Positions 39,060 through 47,215 of a stretch of 64,000 nt of DNA are shown in pieces. A program made the position numbers and the translations under genes. The stretch lies in contig NZ_JASJDK010000003.1 of NCBI RefSeq assembly GCF_030065675.1, forward strand, positions 24,691 through 88,690. The letters are read 5' to 3'. The DNA is from Mastigocoleus sp. MO_188.B34. Its GTDB lineage: Bacteria; Cyanobacteriota; Cyanobacteriia; Cyanobacteriales; Nostocaceae. The notes under the pieces were generated by a model. The model saw only the letters and a list, made by a program, of their open reading frames with translations, had not been told where the DNA came from and made no database searches. The first letter of the stretch is position 1. Every line of letters starts with the position of its first letter.

Positions 39060-39968
39060 TTAATTTTTCTTTAGTTCAGCAAAAGCAGATTTTGTCACCT
39101 TCTTAATTGCATCCAGATCTGGTGCAGGCTTTTTGTTATTAACGTTCAACCACAGCAGGTACTCGATATTACCTTTGGGACCTGTAATTGGCGACCAAGT
39201 TAAACCAGCATAATTCCATCCTTGTTTTCGTGCAGCTTCTAGGACTTGGAAAATAGCATCTGCTTGGTCGTCAAGATCGCGCACAACACCTTTTTTCCCA
39301 ACTCGATTTCTTCCCACCTCAAATTGTGGCTTAACTAGCAATACTGCTTCCCGAGGTGGTTGAGTTAGCAACCAAATTGCAGGTAAAACCTTGGTCAATG
39401 AAATAAAAGATACATCAACTACAGCTAAGTCAGCATAACCCTCCTTTATTTCGAGGAGGGTTCCACTTTGATCTGAATTTTTACTATCTGAATTTTTACT
39501 ATCTGAATTTTTGTGCTCTAAATTTGTAAGTTCTAAATCCTGATATAAATTCTCTACTGTAAGGTGGCGCAAATTTGTACGTTCGCGTAATACAACCCGC
39601 GAATCATTTCGCAAACCCCAGTCTACCTGCCCATAACCTACATCTATCCCGTAAACGCGTTTTGCACCAGCTTTGAGCAAGCAATCTGTAAAGCCCCCAG
39701 TGGAAATCCCACCATCCAAGCAAACACGTCCAGAAACTTGAATTTGGAATTCATCTAAAGCTTTAGCCAATTTTTCTCCACCACGGGAAACATAGCGTGA
39801 TCGCTCTTTCAGCTTAATTACTGCTGCAACATCAACTTCCGTTCCCGCTTTATCAATTAGTAGGTTATTAACAAACACCTCTCCTGCTTGAATTAACCGT
39901 TGTGCGGTAGCGCGAGAGGAACATAAATTTTTTTGTACTAATAAAATATCCAGTCTTTGCTTAGTCAA
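39060..39968 (-). CDS. tlyA: TlyA family rRNA methyltransferase
   Basis: About 302 aa if translation starts at the TTG at 39968 (TKQRLDILLVQ...). An S4 RNA-binding domain (residues 1-60) precedes an FtsJ-like methyltransferase: CLDGGISTGGFTDCLLKAGA (SAM motif I), then KPQFEVGR with the catalytic-type Lys. The family 2'-O-methylates rRNA cytidines and is often labelled hemolysin. The frame stays open upstream to an ATG at 40118, but that extension is encoded by short repeats and is unlike the family, so I exclude it. No good ribosome-binding site supports the TTG. An internal (NSDSK)x2-3 insertion comes from a 15-bp tandem repeat (39471-39513). Confidence 0.8.
   Translation of the reverse strand: MTKQRLDILLVQKNLCSSRATAQRLIQAGEVFVNNLLIDKAGTEVDVAAVIKLKERSRYVSRGGEKLAKALDEFQIQVSGRVCLDGGISTGGFTDCLLKAGAKRVYGIDVGYGQVDWGLRNDSRVVLRERTNLRHLTVENLYQDLELTNLEHKNSDSKNSDSKNSDQSGTLLEIKEGYADLAVVDVSFISLTKVLPAIWLLTQPPREAVLLVKPQFEVGRNRVGKKGVVRDLDDQADAIFQVLEAARKQGWNYAGLTWSPITGPKGNIEYLLWLNVNNKKPAPDLDAIKKVTKSAFAELKKN
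39471..39513 (-). repeat. 15-bp tandem repeat inside the tlyA-like gene
   Basis: Three copies of ATCTGAATTTTTACT (plus strand) in phase with the reading frame add Asn-Ser-Asp-Ser-Lys units to the methyltransferase. The flanking inverted repeat AACCCTCC/GGAGGGTT (39437-39462) is also coding. Confidence 0.8.
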
Positions 39969-39969
39969 A

Positions 39970-40290
39970 TTTTTTTGGGGATTAAAGATTGAGGATTGGG
40001 GATTGGGGATTGCACTGCGTCCCGCCTTGCGGCATAGAGTCTGCGGCGTCGGCAGATCCGCAGGTGACGGCTCCGGATCCGTAGGTAGCGCAGCTATAGG
40101 TAGCGTAGCTATAGTCATAGCCTCTGGGGATTGGGGAGATGATAAATTAATAAATTAGCAATGACCAATGACCATATGACGCTTACGCGTCACGCCTTGC
40201 TAACATCGCGCCAGCGATGTGGGCATATACCCATTAGCAATTACCCATTAGCAATTACCAAACACCAAATCACCAATCCCCCATTACTTA
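39970..40290. repeat. Repeat mosaic upstream of the tlyA-like gene
   Basis: Heptamer runs (GATTGGG and CAATGAC types) surround palindromic modules including GTCTGCGGCGTCGGCAGATC and CCGTAGGTAGCGCAGCTATA. These are the same modules as at 1.3 and 22.9 kb. It separates the tlyA-like gene from apcF, and no gene is seen. Confidence 0.7.
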
Positions 40291-40800
40291 TTAAATATCT
40301 TTTTCGCTCAATTCTCGTGTCATATAATCAAATGGCTCATCAACAAAGCTAGTATCGCTAATACCGGCTTCTGCAACTTGCCCTTTGGCAATATCTTTCA
40401 TAATCTGGATTCCACGAACTGTAGATCCAATGGGAACTCCCAAGGAATTATAAGTTTCCCGCAATCCTTGAAGCACCCGCTCATCTAAAACGTCCATGCT
40501 TCCTGCTACTAATGCGTAGGTCGCATAGCGTAAATAATAATCCATATCTCGTAAACAAGCTGCATAACGACGGGTAGTATAAGCATTACCGCCAGGACGA
40601 ATTAATTCTGGTAGTTCGTCAAACAGAGCTAAACCAGCTTGTTTAACAATAGCCGCAGCATTAGAATTTATCATTGCAGCAGCCTTTACCCTTGATGTAC
40701 CGCTCTCAAAATAAGACTTGAGGCTATCTATAGCATTTCTGTCAAAATAACGCCCTGCAATATCATAATTCTGAATCAAATTTGTCACTGCATCGCGCAT
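40291..40800 (-). CDS. apcF: Allophycocyanin beta-18 subunit
   Basis: 169 aa. A phycobilisome core subunit that replaces one ApcB in the core trimer next to the ApcE linker, near the energy exit to photosystem II. Globin-like phycobiliprotein with chromophore Cys82 in AACLRDMDYYLRYATYAL and Asn72 in PGGNAY. The N-terminus MRDAVTNLIQNYDIAGRYFD and the end DEPFDYMTRELSEKDI match ApcF and not ApcB. It is divergent from glnA across 384 bp. Confidence 0.93.
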   Translation of the reverse strand: MRDAVTNLIQNYDIAGRYFDRNAIDSLKSYFESGTSRVKAAAMINSNAAAIVKQAGLALFDELPELIRPGGNAYTTRRYAACLRDMDYYLRYATYALVAGSMDVLDERVLQGLRETYNSLGVPIGSTVRGIQIMKDIAKGQVAEAGISDTSFVDEPFDYMTRELSEKDI

Positions 40801-41184
40801 CGCTTTTCTCCCAATGGTTCCTATCTATAAGTTTGATATTTATTTAATTGGCTGCTATTATATGCCACGATTTGTACCAGCAAACTAAGTAAGACTCTGG
40901 CACATTAATCTGTGACCTATGTGACCTACTTTTAGGATTCTATGTCAAAGTTGCCCCGAACACATAAACTGTGGAGTTTTGTGTAGTAACTTCTTCAGTT
41001 AGTTCTATAAAAGGTTAATCTAACCTTTAAATAAAGAGTTCTGTAACAAAAATGACAAAATACTGAATTCGGTCTTCATAAGATATTCCAGGTGTGTCAT
41101 CATCTCGGTTTTAAGATCGCAGGGTCAGCAATGCTTTAAAATTTATCGGTTGATTATTGTAAATAGGCAGATTAAGGAGTGACC
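40801..41184. other. Divergent promoter region apcF / glnA
   Basis: Contains the NtcA-type glnA promoter (annotated separately) at 41043-41084. The part next to apcF has no confident regulatory box. Confidence 0.55.
41043..41084 (+). promoter_or_regulatory. NtcA-activated glnA promoter
   Basis: GTA-N8-GAC (41043-41056, GTAACAAAAATGAC) followed after 22 nt by a -10 box TAAGAT (41079-41084) is the layout of class II NtcA promoters. The context closely resembles the glnA site of Anabaena as I recall it, where the right half-site is TAC; here it is GAC, a one-base departure. Confidence 0.72.
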
Positions 41185-42600
41185 ATGACAACCCCACAAG
41201 AAGTCTTGGATATGATTCGAGACCAAAACATTCAGATGATCGATCTGAAGTTCATCGATATGCCGGGTATTTGGCAACATCTTACGGTTTATCAAGACCA
41301 AATCGATGAAAGTTCTTTTACCGAAGGGGTTCCTTTCGATGGTTCAAGTATTCGGGGTTGGAAAGCTATCAACGAATCTGACATGGCAATGGTACTCGAT
41401 CCTGATACTGCCTGGATCGATCCCTTCATGAAAGAGCCAACTCTAAGTATAATTTGTAGTATTAAGGAACCTCGTACCGGGGAATGGTACAACCGTTGTC
41501 CACGAGTAATTGCTCAAAAAGCATTAGATTATTTAGTTTCTACAGGAATTGGCGACACTGCTTTTTTTGGTCCGGAAGCTGAGTTTTTCATATTCGATGA
41601 TGTCCGCTTCGACCAAAATGAACATTCAGGTTACTATCATGTAGATTCTGTAGAAGGTCGTTGGAATTCTGGTAAAGATGAAGGTCCTAACTTAGCTTAT
41701 AAACCCGGTTACAAGCAAGGTTACTTCCCCGTTCCTCCAACCGACACCTCACAAGATATTCGCTCGGAAATGTTGTTGACAATGGCGAAGTGTGGGGTAC
41801 CTATTGAAAAACACCACCATGAAGTTGCAACAGGTGGTCAGTGCGAACTAGGATTCCGTTTCGGTAAGATTATTGAAGCTGCTGACTGGTTGATGACTTA
41901 CAAATATGTCATCAAAAACGTTGGTCGCAAATACGGCAAAACTGTTACCTTCATGCCGAAACCAGTATTCCAAGATAATGGTTCTGGCATGCACACTCAC
42001 CAATCCATTTGGAAAGATGGTAAGCCCTTATTCGCTGGCAATCAATATGCTGGCATGAGCGAAATGGGTTTACATTACATCGGTGGTATTCTCAAGCATG
42101 CCCCAGCATTGTTAGCATTTACTAACCCCAGTACTAATTCTTACAAGCGATTAGTCCCAGGTTACGAAGCACCTGTTAACTTGGCTTACTCTCAAGGTAA
42201 TCGTTCTGCTTCCGTGCGTATCCCCTTGAGTGGTGATAATCCTAAAGCTAAGCGCTTGGAGTTCCGTTGTCCCGATGCAACTTGTAACCCCTACTTAGCA
42301 TTTGCTGCAATGTTATGCGCTGGCTTAGATGGTATCAAGAATAAGATACATCCTGGTGAGCCCCTAGACAAAAATATTTACGATCTTTCTCCAGAGGAGC
42401 TAGCAAAAGTTCCTTCAACACCGGGTTCTTTAGAACTAGCTTTAGAAGCATTGGAAAAAGATCATAACTTCTTGACAGAATCGGGCGTATTTACTGAAGA
42501 CTTCATTGAAAATTGGATTTCTTACAAGCTAGATAATGAGGTTAATCCTTTACGTCTTCGTCCCCATCCCTATGAGTTCTCCCTCTATTACGACGTTTAA
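41185..42600 (+). CDS. glnA: Glutamine synthetase type I
   Basis: 471 aa from the ATG at 41185 (a GTG two codons earlier is less likely). It condenses ammonium and glutamate to glutamine with ATP, the entry point of nitrogen. The beta-grasp N-terminus with [22 protein letters not shown] (metal ligands), [20 protein letters not shown] and [21 protein letters not shown] are canonical GSI. A Tyr in NIYDLSPEE occupies the adenylylation site of enterobacteria, but cyanobacterial GS is controlled by inhibitor proteins instead; the gifA gene encoding one is convergent, 115 bp downstream. Confidence 0.98.
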   Translation: MTTPQEVLDMIRDQNIQMIDLKFIDMPGIWQHLTVYQDQIDESSFTEGVPFDGSSIRGWKAINESDMAMVLDPDTAWIDPFMKEPTLSIICSIKEPRTGEWYNRCPRVIAQKALDYLVSTGIGDTAFFGPEAEFFIFDDVRFDQNEHSGYYHVDSVEGRWNSGKDEGPNLAYKPGYKQGYFPVPPTDTSQDIRSEMLLTMAKCGVPIEKHHHEVATGGQCELGFRFGKIIEAADWLMTYKYVIKNVGRKYGKTVTFMPKPVFQDNGSGMHTHQSIWKDGKPLFAGNQYAGMSEMGLHYIGGILKHAPALLAFTNPSTNSYKRLVPGYEAPVNLAYSQGNRSASVRIPLSGDNPKAKRLEFRCPDATCNPYLAFAAMLCAGLDGIKNKIHPGEPLDKNIYDLSPEELAKVPSTPGSLELALEALEKDHNFLTESGVFTEDFIENWISYKLDNEVNPLRLRPHPYEFSLYYDV

Positions 42601-42676
42601 TTTGCAAGGGTTGACAAAAGATTATTCTTAAGTTCTTTATTACCCTGCGATAAAGTAACACCTAATTATATAAATA

Positions 42677-42704
42677 AGCCACCTACTAGGGGTGGCTTTC
42701 TTTT
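42677..42704 (+). terminator. Terminator between glnA and gifA
   Basis: AGCCACC (42677-42683) and GGTGGCT (42691-42697) form a 7-bp stem, followed by TTCTTTT. It may serve both convergent genes, since the minus-strand side has TATTTATAT. Confidence 0.75.
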
Positions 42705-42715
42705 GTGCTAGTTCA

Positions 42716-42916
42716 TTAGCTCATTGATGCGTGGGAGCGATCGCAACTTATCCTGACGCTAGGGCTGATTTTTCCTTGAATTGGTTGCCAATAATCAGCA
42801 ATTTCTTTTGGTAAACCAATTTCTTCTACCACACGTTCTAGCATGGATTGTTGGCGGTTCTTAATTTGATGATAGTGCTGCATCATTAAAGCGCGTGCTT
42901 TGTCTTGAGTAGTCAT
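42716..42916 (-). CDS. gifA: Glutamine synthetase inactivating factor IF7
   Basis: 66 aa, basic and helical: TTQDKARALMMQHYHQIKNR, QQSMLERVVEEIG, ADYWQPIQGK, ending SVRISCDRSHASMS. This is the IF7/GifA signature. The protein binds and inactivates glutamine synthetase when nitrogen is plentiful, through arginine-rich contacts. It is convergent with glnA, the same arrangement I recall in Anabaena sp. PCC 7120. A perfect NtcA site lies 79 bp upstream of its start, fitting repression under nitrogen starvation. Confidence 0.9.
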   Translation of the reverse strand: MTTQDKARALMMQHYHQIKNRQQSMLERVVEEIGLPKEIADYWQPIQGKISPSVRISCDRSHASMS

Positions 42917-43490
42917 CTCACAACTCTCCTGAATCTGTAACTTTTAATCACCAATCGGGCACACAAGTTTAACGATGGGATAAAAGCTGCTGGCGTAATA
43001 CCCAATACTACCCACACTACACTCTACTAAGCGGCTAGGTTTTACAATTTTCTTTCTATCAACCTCGTAAAGGTTTATTTTAGGGCTTACCCAAGTTTTC
43101 ATTATCGATCAAGCTATTACGGGTATGAAGAAGATAGATATATTTCCTCAATAGGGTTGCCACTTTCTTATTAATCAGTTATCACTCGCTTTTATTTACC
43201 CCACCATTAATATATCTAAAAAACTGTAACCAACAGCACAAAATACTAACTTTTTAATAAAAACTAATATATTTCCAGAGTAATACTGAGAAAAAGCGAT
43301 CGCTCTTAGCTCATGCCATAGGTATTTTTATCAATTTAATAGCCTGAAAAGCTCTGAGAATAATTCTTTTCGGTTGTATTCTTGGATAAAGTATTAAGGC
43401 TGAAAATAAGCAAATAATGAAAAAGCTTATGATTTCTTAGTGAAAATTATTTAAAATTTAATAAATAAAAGTTAACAACCTGGATTTCCG
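42917..43490. other. Divergent promoter region gifA / methyltransferase
   Basis: Holds the NtcA site for gifA (42995-43008). The remaining 480 bp are AT-rich, with one HIP1 octamer near 43296, and show no gene. Confidence 0.55.
42995..43008 (-). promoter_or_regulatory. NtcA-binding site upstream of gifA
   Basis: Perfect GTA-N8-TAC palindrome (GTAATACCCAATAC on the plus strand). NtcA represses gif genes in cyanobacteria; the position near the expected gifA promoter fits that role. Confidence 0.75.
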
Positions 43491-44546
43491 ATGTCCGATA
43501 CGATAACGAAATTTACATACCAAAGTTTTCAACAGGGTAAGAATTTATTTGCTTTGGCGCACAAAACTCTCAGTACGCGCTTAATGGATATTGTTTCTCC
43601 CTCAGAGAAAAAAGCTAAACCCATACCAAATGAAGTTTTACTTGAATTACAAGAAAGACTAAATCATCTGTTAGAGGTTGATTGGGAAGACGCGGAACAG
43701 GGAATATATTCCAAAGAAATATTATTTGATAATTCTTGGGAAGATTTTTTTCGTTATTATCCTGCAATCTTGATAGATATGCCCCAAATGTGGGAGCGTG
43801 TTAAAAACAAAAAATATCAAGAGTTTGCTCCAGAAATTGAGATACAGGGATATCCCAGTTATTATGTGCAAAATTTTCATCATCAGACAGATGGTTACTT
43901 AAGTGATTCATCAGCAAATTTATATGATTTGCAAGTAGAAATTTTGTTTGGTGGTTCTGCGGATCCAATGAGGAGACGTATTCTCGCACCCCTCAAGAAA
44001 TCCTTGGAAGTTTTCAGCTATGTATTACCGAAACAAATTAAGGTGCTAGATGTTGCTTGTGGAACAGGTAGAACTCTCAAATCCATTCGCAGTGCATTAC
44101 CTGAAGTATCCTTATTTGGTGTGGATTTATCTCCTGCTTATCTACGCAAAGCTAATGAGGTTTTATCTCAAATTCCTGGAGAACTACCGCAATTACTACA
44201 AGCTAATGCAGAAGAATTACCCTATTTGGATAACTATTTCCATGCAGTTACTTCCGTATTTCTGTTTCATGAATTACCAGCACCAGTTCGACAGTCAGTG
44301 ATTGAAGAATCTTTTCGTGTGACAAAGCCAGGAGGAACTTTTATTATCTGCGACTCAATTCAAATGAGTGATTCACCTCAAATGCAAGTAATAATGGAGA
44401 ACTTTTCAGAAACCTTTCACGAACCTTATTACAGAAACTATATGACTGATGATTTAATAAAACGTCTGCATAAAGCTGGTTTTGAAAGTGTTGACACCCA
44501 AATTCATTTCATGAGTAAGTATTTGATTGCTCGCAAACCGGTTTGA
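43491..44546 (+). CDS. SAM-dependent methyltransferase
   Basis: 351 aa. The C-terminal half is a class I methyltransferase: motif I VLDVACGTGRTLKSIRS (about 184-200), SLFGVDLSPAYLRKA, then HAVTSVFLFHELP and RVTKPGGTFIICDS. The N-terminal 170 residues are a cyanobacterial extension with no fold I recognise (DWEDAEQGIYSKEILFD, WEDFFRYYPAILID). It resembles UbiE/menG-type enzymes only in the core. Substrate unknown. Lies between gifA and patX. Confidence 0.8.
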   Translation: MSDTITKFTYQSFQQGKNLFALAHKTLSTRLMDIVSPSEKKAKPIPNEVLLELQERLNHLLEVDWEDAEQGIYSKEILFDNSWEDFFRYYPAILIDMPQMWERVKNKKYQEFAPEIEIQGYPSYYVQNFHHQTDGYLSDSSANLYDLQVEILFGGSADPMRRRILAPLKKSLEVFSYVLPKQIKVLDVACGTGRTLKSIRSALPEVSLFGVDLSPAYLRKANEVLSQIPGELPQLLQANAEELPYLDNYFHAVTSVFLFHELPAPVRQSVIEESFRVTKPGGTFIICDSIQMSDSPQMQVIMENFSETFHEPYYRNYMTDDLIKRLHKAGFESVDTQIHFMSKYLIARKPV

Positions 44547-44985
44547 TTTTGATGTAAATCAATATTTTTCAAATATTTTTCAAATAGTTAAAGACGCGAC
44601 AGAGCCTGTGGCTTCGGCTGAACCTCTGTCACGTCTTTATGTGTACAAATAAAAATATTGCTGCAAATAGGTTATTGCTGCAATATTTCATCAAAGTAGA
44701 TTGATATTTTCAATTCTTAATTACTGATTACAGTATTACCAAATAAGTCTCAATAGTCTTCTATCAAAGTTTCTAAAACTCGTATATATAATCAACAATA
44801 AACAAATCATAACTAAATCATTTATATTTAGATAGATTGAGTTGTTATATACAATTAATTGAGGTTAGAAAAGTGACTTCAACCGCCATGAGACTCAATT
44901 CATATTAAGTTAAAAATTTAACTACAAGTATTGTAATCAGATTGAATTATTTTCTTCAGACGCTTAAATATAAATCAATGAAATA
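44547..44985. repeat. Intergenic region with hairpin repeat
   Basis: AAAGACGCGACAGAG (44590-44604) pairs with CTCTGTCACGTCTTT (44625-44639), another member of the GAGACG hairpin family with a GCCTGTGGCTTCGGC-type loop, close behind the methyltransferase stop. No gene in the remaining AT-rich DNA. Confidence 0.65.
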
Positions 44986-45183
44986 CTACATAAACCGTCT
45001 ACGTCCACTACCTCTATAAGGTGTACCTTTGCTAGGTGTTGTTGAATCTCCGTCGGCGATTATTTCTTGGTTCTCAATGGGTATAAATGACTGTTCAATT
45101 GACTGTACGGAAGTGAAAACAGCATTAAAAGTTAGAGAACTTAACATGAAAATTGTAACAGAAATAGAAATGGCAGTACGCAT
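44986..45183 (-). CDS. patX: PatX-type heterocyst-inhibiting peptide precursor
   Basis: 65 aa. An N-terminal signal-like segment (ISISVTIFMLSSLTFNAVFT, 5-24) is followed by a polar linker and a C-terminal RGSGR pentapeptide (57-61) in TPYRGSGRRRFM. RGSGR is the HetR-binding core of PatS. PatX proteins combine an export signal with this RG(S/T)GR motif and inhibit heterocyst differentiation. A patX gene a few loci from glnA and gifA matches the order I recall in Anabaena sp. PCC 7120. The motif is followed by four more residues, so processing at both sides would be needed to free the pentapeptide. Confidence 0.85.
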   Translation of the reverse strand: MRTAISISVTIFMLSSLTFNAVFTSVQSIEQSFIPIENQEIIADGDSTTPSKGTPYRGSGRRRFM

Positions 45184-45239
45184 AATAAATTTTTACTTTA
45201 AGACTCTCAAATCACTGATACTGAGTTTTATTTAGTGCA

Positions 45240-45245
45240 TCCGGA
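45240..45245 (-). promoter_or_regulatory. TCCGGA motif upstream of patX
   Basis: TCCGGA 57 bp upstream of the patX start. This motif near -35 has been reported for HetR-dependent, heterocyst-specific promoters in Anabaena. No ideal -10 box is seen at the matching distance (best TATCAG, 45220-45215), so this is tentative. Confidence 0.35.
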
Positions 45246-46087
45246 TATTTTGTCGTGAGTATTTTTTCTAATTTTTGTTTTTTGGCCTACCAAGTATTTA
45301 AATGTATTAGATTCATGCCTGAGCAGTAATTTAATACACTAGGGAAAGAGATGCAATGCATTTAAATACAAATGATTAATCCTTAGAAAAGCTTTAAATA
45401 CTTCCGATAAAATTAAATATATATATTTCTCTGGTAATCCACTTAATTATCTATCTCGAACAAAATTTGAGATATATATTTTTAATCTGCATTTTTACGT
45501 AATTAAACAATTAAAATCCCTCAAATTTTATTTACTTTAAGTATTTGTACTATTTATTTATAGGAGTAATATTTGATTTATTCTTCAGATAAATTGAAAA
45601 AAGTTCAAGTCAAGAAGATCACATATTGACTTTTTTACGTAAAATCAACTAGTCAGTTTAAGAAAAATAGACAGCAAAAGTGATCCTTAAAAAAATCTAT
45701 ATTTATAAATAATAGTTATGCTGATCGCATACAAATTTCATGTCAAAACGTATAATTATCATTCATAAGTATTAATACTGAATTAAAAAATTAATACTGA
45801 ATTGAATAGGACTTACGCAACTGGCATATTTTTTGGCTTAGGGTGCGTGAGATGCGAAAATATTTGAACGTAGCAATAAGACTTATAACGTCACGCACCA
45901 ACCACCGATTGTGACAATTGCGTAAGCCCTGTTGGAGAAGAATTGAGAAGTCAGGATAAATCAAAGTAGGTCTTAAAATCGTTGCTCGTCCATCAGTAAA
46001 ACAAAATTTCATTTAATTGCGTTCGCTAAATTTTCAAATGGCACAAGAGATGGTAGATCTATAAGCGTTGATCGCAGATGATAATAG
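45246..46087. other. AT-rich intergenic region upstream of the alcohol dehydrogenase
   Basis: Contains a 123-bp TIR-bounded element (45808-45930); otherwise AT-rich with no convincing gene. A 73-codon minus-strand frame overlapping the element is explained by the repeat. Confidence 0.55.
45808..45930. repeat. MITE-like element with 13-bp terminal inverted repeats
   Basis: Left end AGGACTTACGCAA and right end TTGCGTAAGCCCT match at 12 of 13 positions when inverted. Size 123 bp, no coding capacity. Related ends bound elements at 26770 and 32002. Confidence 0.7.
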
Positions 46088-47134
46088 GTGAAAGCACAAG
46101 TATTTAGAGGTGTAAACCAACTGTCTTACGAAGATGTTCCTGTACCCTCCCTTTCTCCAGATGAGGTACTGGTAAAAATGCAAGTTGTTGGCTTATGTCA
46201 GTCAGATATCAAAAAGATTCGTTATCCTCTTTATCAACCGCCACGTATATTTGGCCATGAAACGGCGGGTACAATTACTGCAGTAGGTCAATCAGTGAAG
46301 AATTGGCAAGTAGGACAAAGAGTTGCAGTAATGCACCATATTCCTTGCATGCGCTGCACTTATTGCCTCAATGATAATTTTTCTATGTGTGACACCTACA
46401 AAAATATTTGTACTACTGCAGGTTTTGTACCTAGTGGTGGTGGCTTTGCTGAATATGTTAAAGTTCCCAGTCACATAGTCAGAAATGGCGGTTTAATTCC
46501 TATTCCTGATCGTGTCAGCTTTGAAGTTGCTAGTTTTGTCGAACCCACCAATTGCTGTCTGAAAGCTGTGAAAAAAGCCGGAATTGTTCCCGGTCAAACA
46601 GTTTTGATTACTGGTGCGGGTCCAATTGGCTTGATGTTCGTAATGTTAGTCAAGTATTTTGGCGCAAAAGCAATTGCTACTGATTTATTACCATCAAGAA
46701 TTGAAAAAGCTGTAACTTTGGGAGCGGAGGCTGCATTTGATGCTCGCGATCCCGATTTAGTAACCAAAATTAATGATTTAACTAATGGTTTGGGTGTAGA
46801 TGTAACTTTACTTGCTGTTCCGAGCGATAAAGCTTTTTTTCAGGCTTTGGATTGTACCCGGAAGGGTGGAAAAATATTATTTTTTGCTGAATTTCCCGAT
46901 CAAATCGAAATTCCTATCAATCCAAATGTTCTTTACCGACGCGAAATTGATTTGATGGGTAGTTATAGTTCCTCATACCGCTTACAAGATTTAGCTGCAG
47001 ATATTGTTTTTAATGGACGAATTGATGTGGAAGCATTGATTAGCGATCGCTATCATCTAAAAGATTTATCTGCTGCACTGGAACAAGCTATTTCCCCGAC
47101 ATCAGATACCTACAAAATTTTAATTCATCCTTAG
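46088..47134 (+). CDS. Zinc-dependent alcohol dehydrogenase (MDR family)
   Basis: 348 aa from a GTG start. Catalytic zinc ligands are Cys37 in GLCQSD and His57-Glu58 in GHE; the structural zinc uses Cys87, Cys90, Cys93 and Cys101. The NAD(P) motif GAGPIG is near 176-181. It resembles sorbitol/threonine dehydrogenase-type medium-chain enzymes (FVEPTNCCLKAV in the substrate region). The acceptor alcohol is not determined. It is convergent with the 1076-aa gene. Confidence 0.85.
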   Translation: MKAQVFRGVNQLSYEDVPVPSLSPDEVLVKMQVVGLCQSDIKKIRYPLYQPPRIFGHETAGTITAVGQSVKNWQVGQRVAVMHHIPCMRCTYCLNDNFSMCDTYKNICTTAGFVPSGGGFAEYVKVPSHIVRNGGLIPIPDRVSFEVASFVEPTNCCLKAVKKAGIVPGQTVLITGAGPIGLMFVMLVKYFGAKAIATDLLPSRIEKAVTLGAEAAFDARDPDLVTKINDLTNGLGVDVTLLAVPSDKAFFQALDCTRKGGKILFFAEFPDQIEIPINPNVLYRREIDLMGSYSSSYRLQDLAADIVFNGRIDVEALISDRYHLKDLSAALEQAISPTSDTYKILIHP

Positions 47135-47215
47135 AGGGGTAGGGGTAAAGGTAAGCTGACCAGAGGAGAATAATCGGAATCACTAGTCCTGTTACCGTTT
47201 ATTAACCATTACCTG

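Noticed and set aside
44986..45235. Plus-strand frame overlapping patX (45029-45235)
   Set aside because: Antisense to patX; the minus-strand product has a signal-like segment and the RGSGR motif.
45791..46012. 73-codon minus-strand frame beginning MKFCFTDGRATILRP
   Set aside because: Overlaps the 123-bp TIR-bounded element and has no independent coding evidence.
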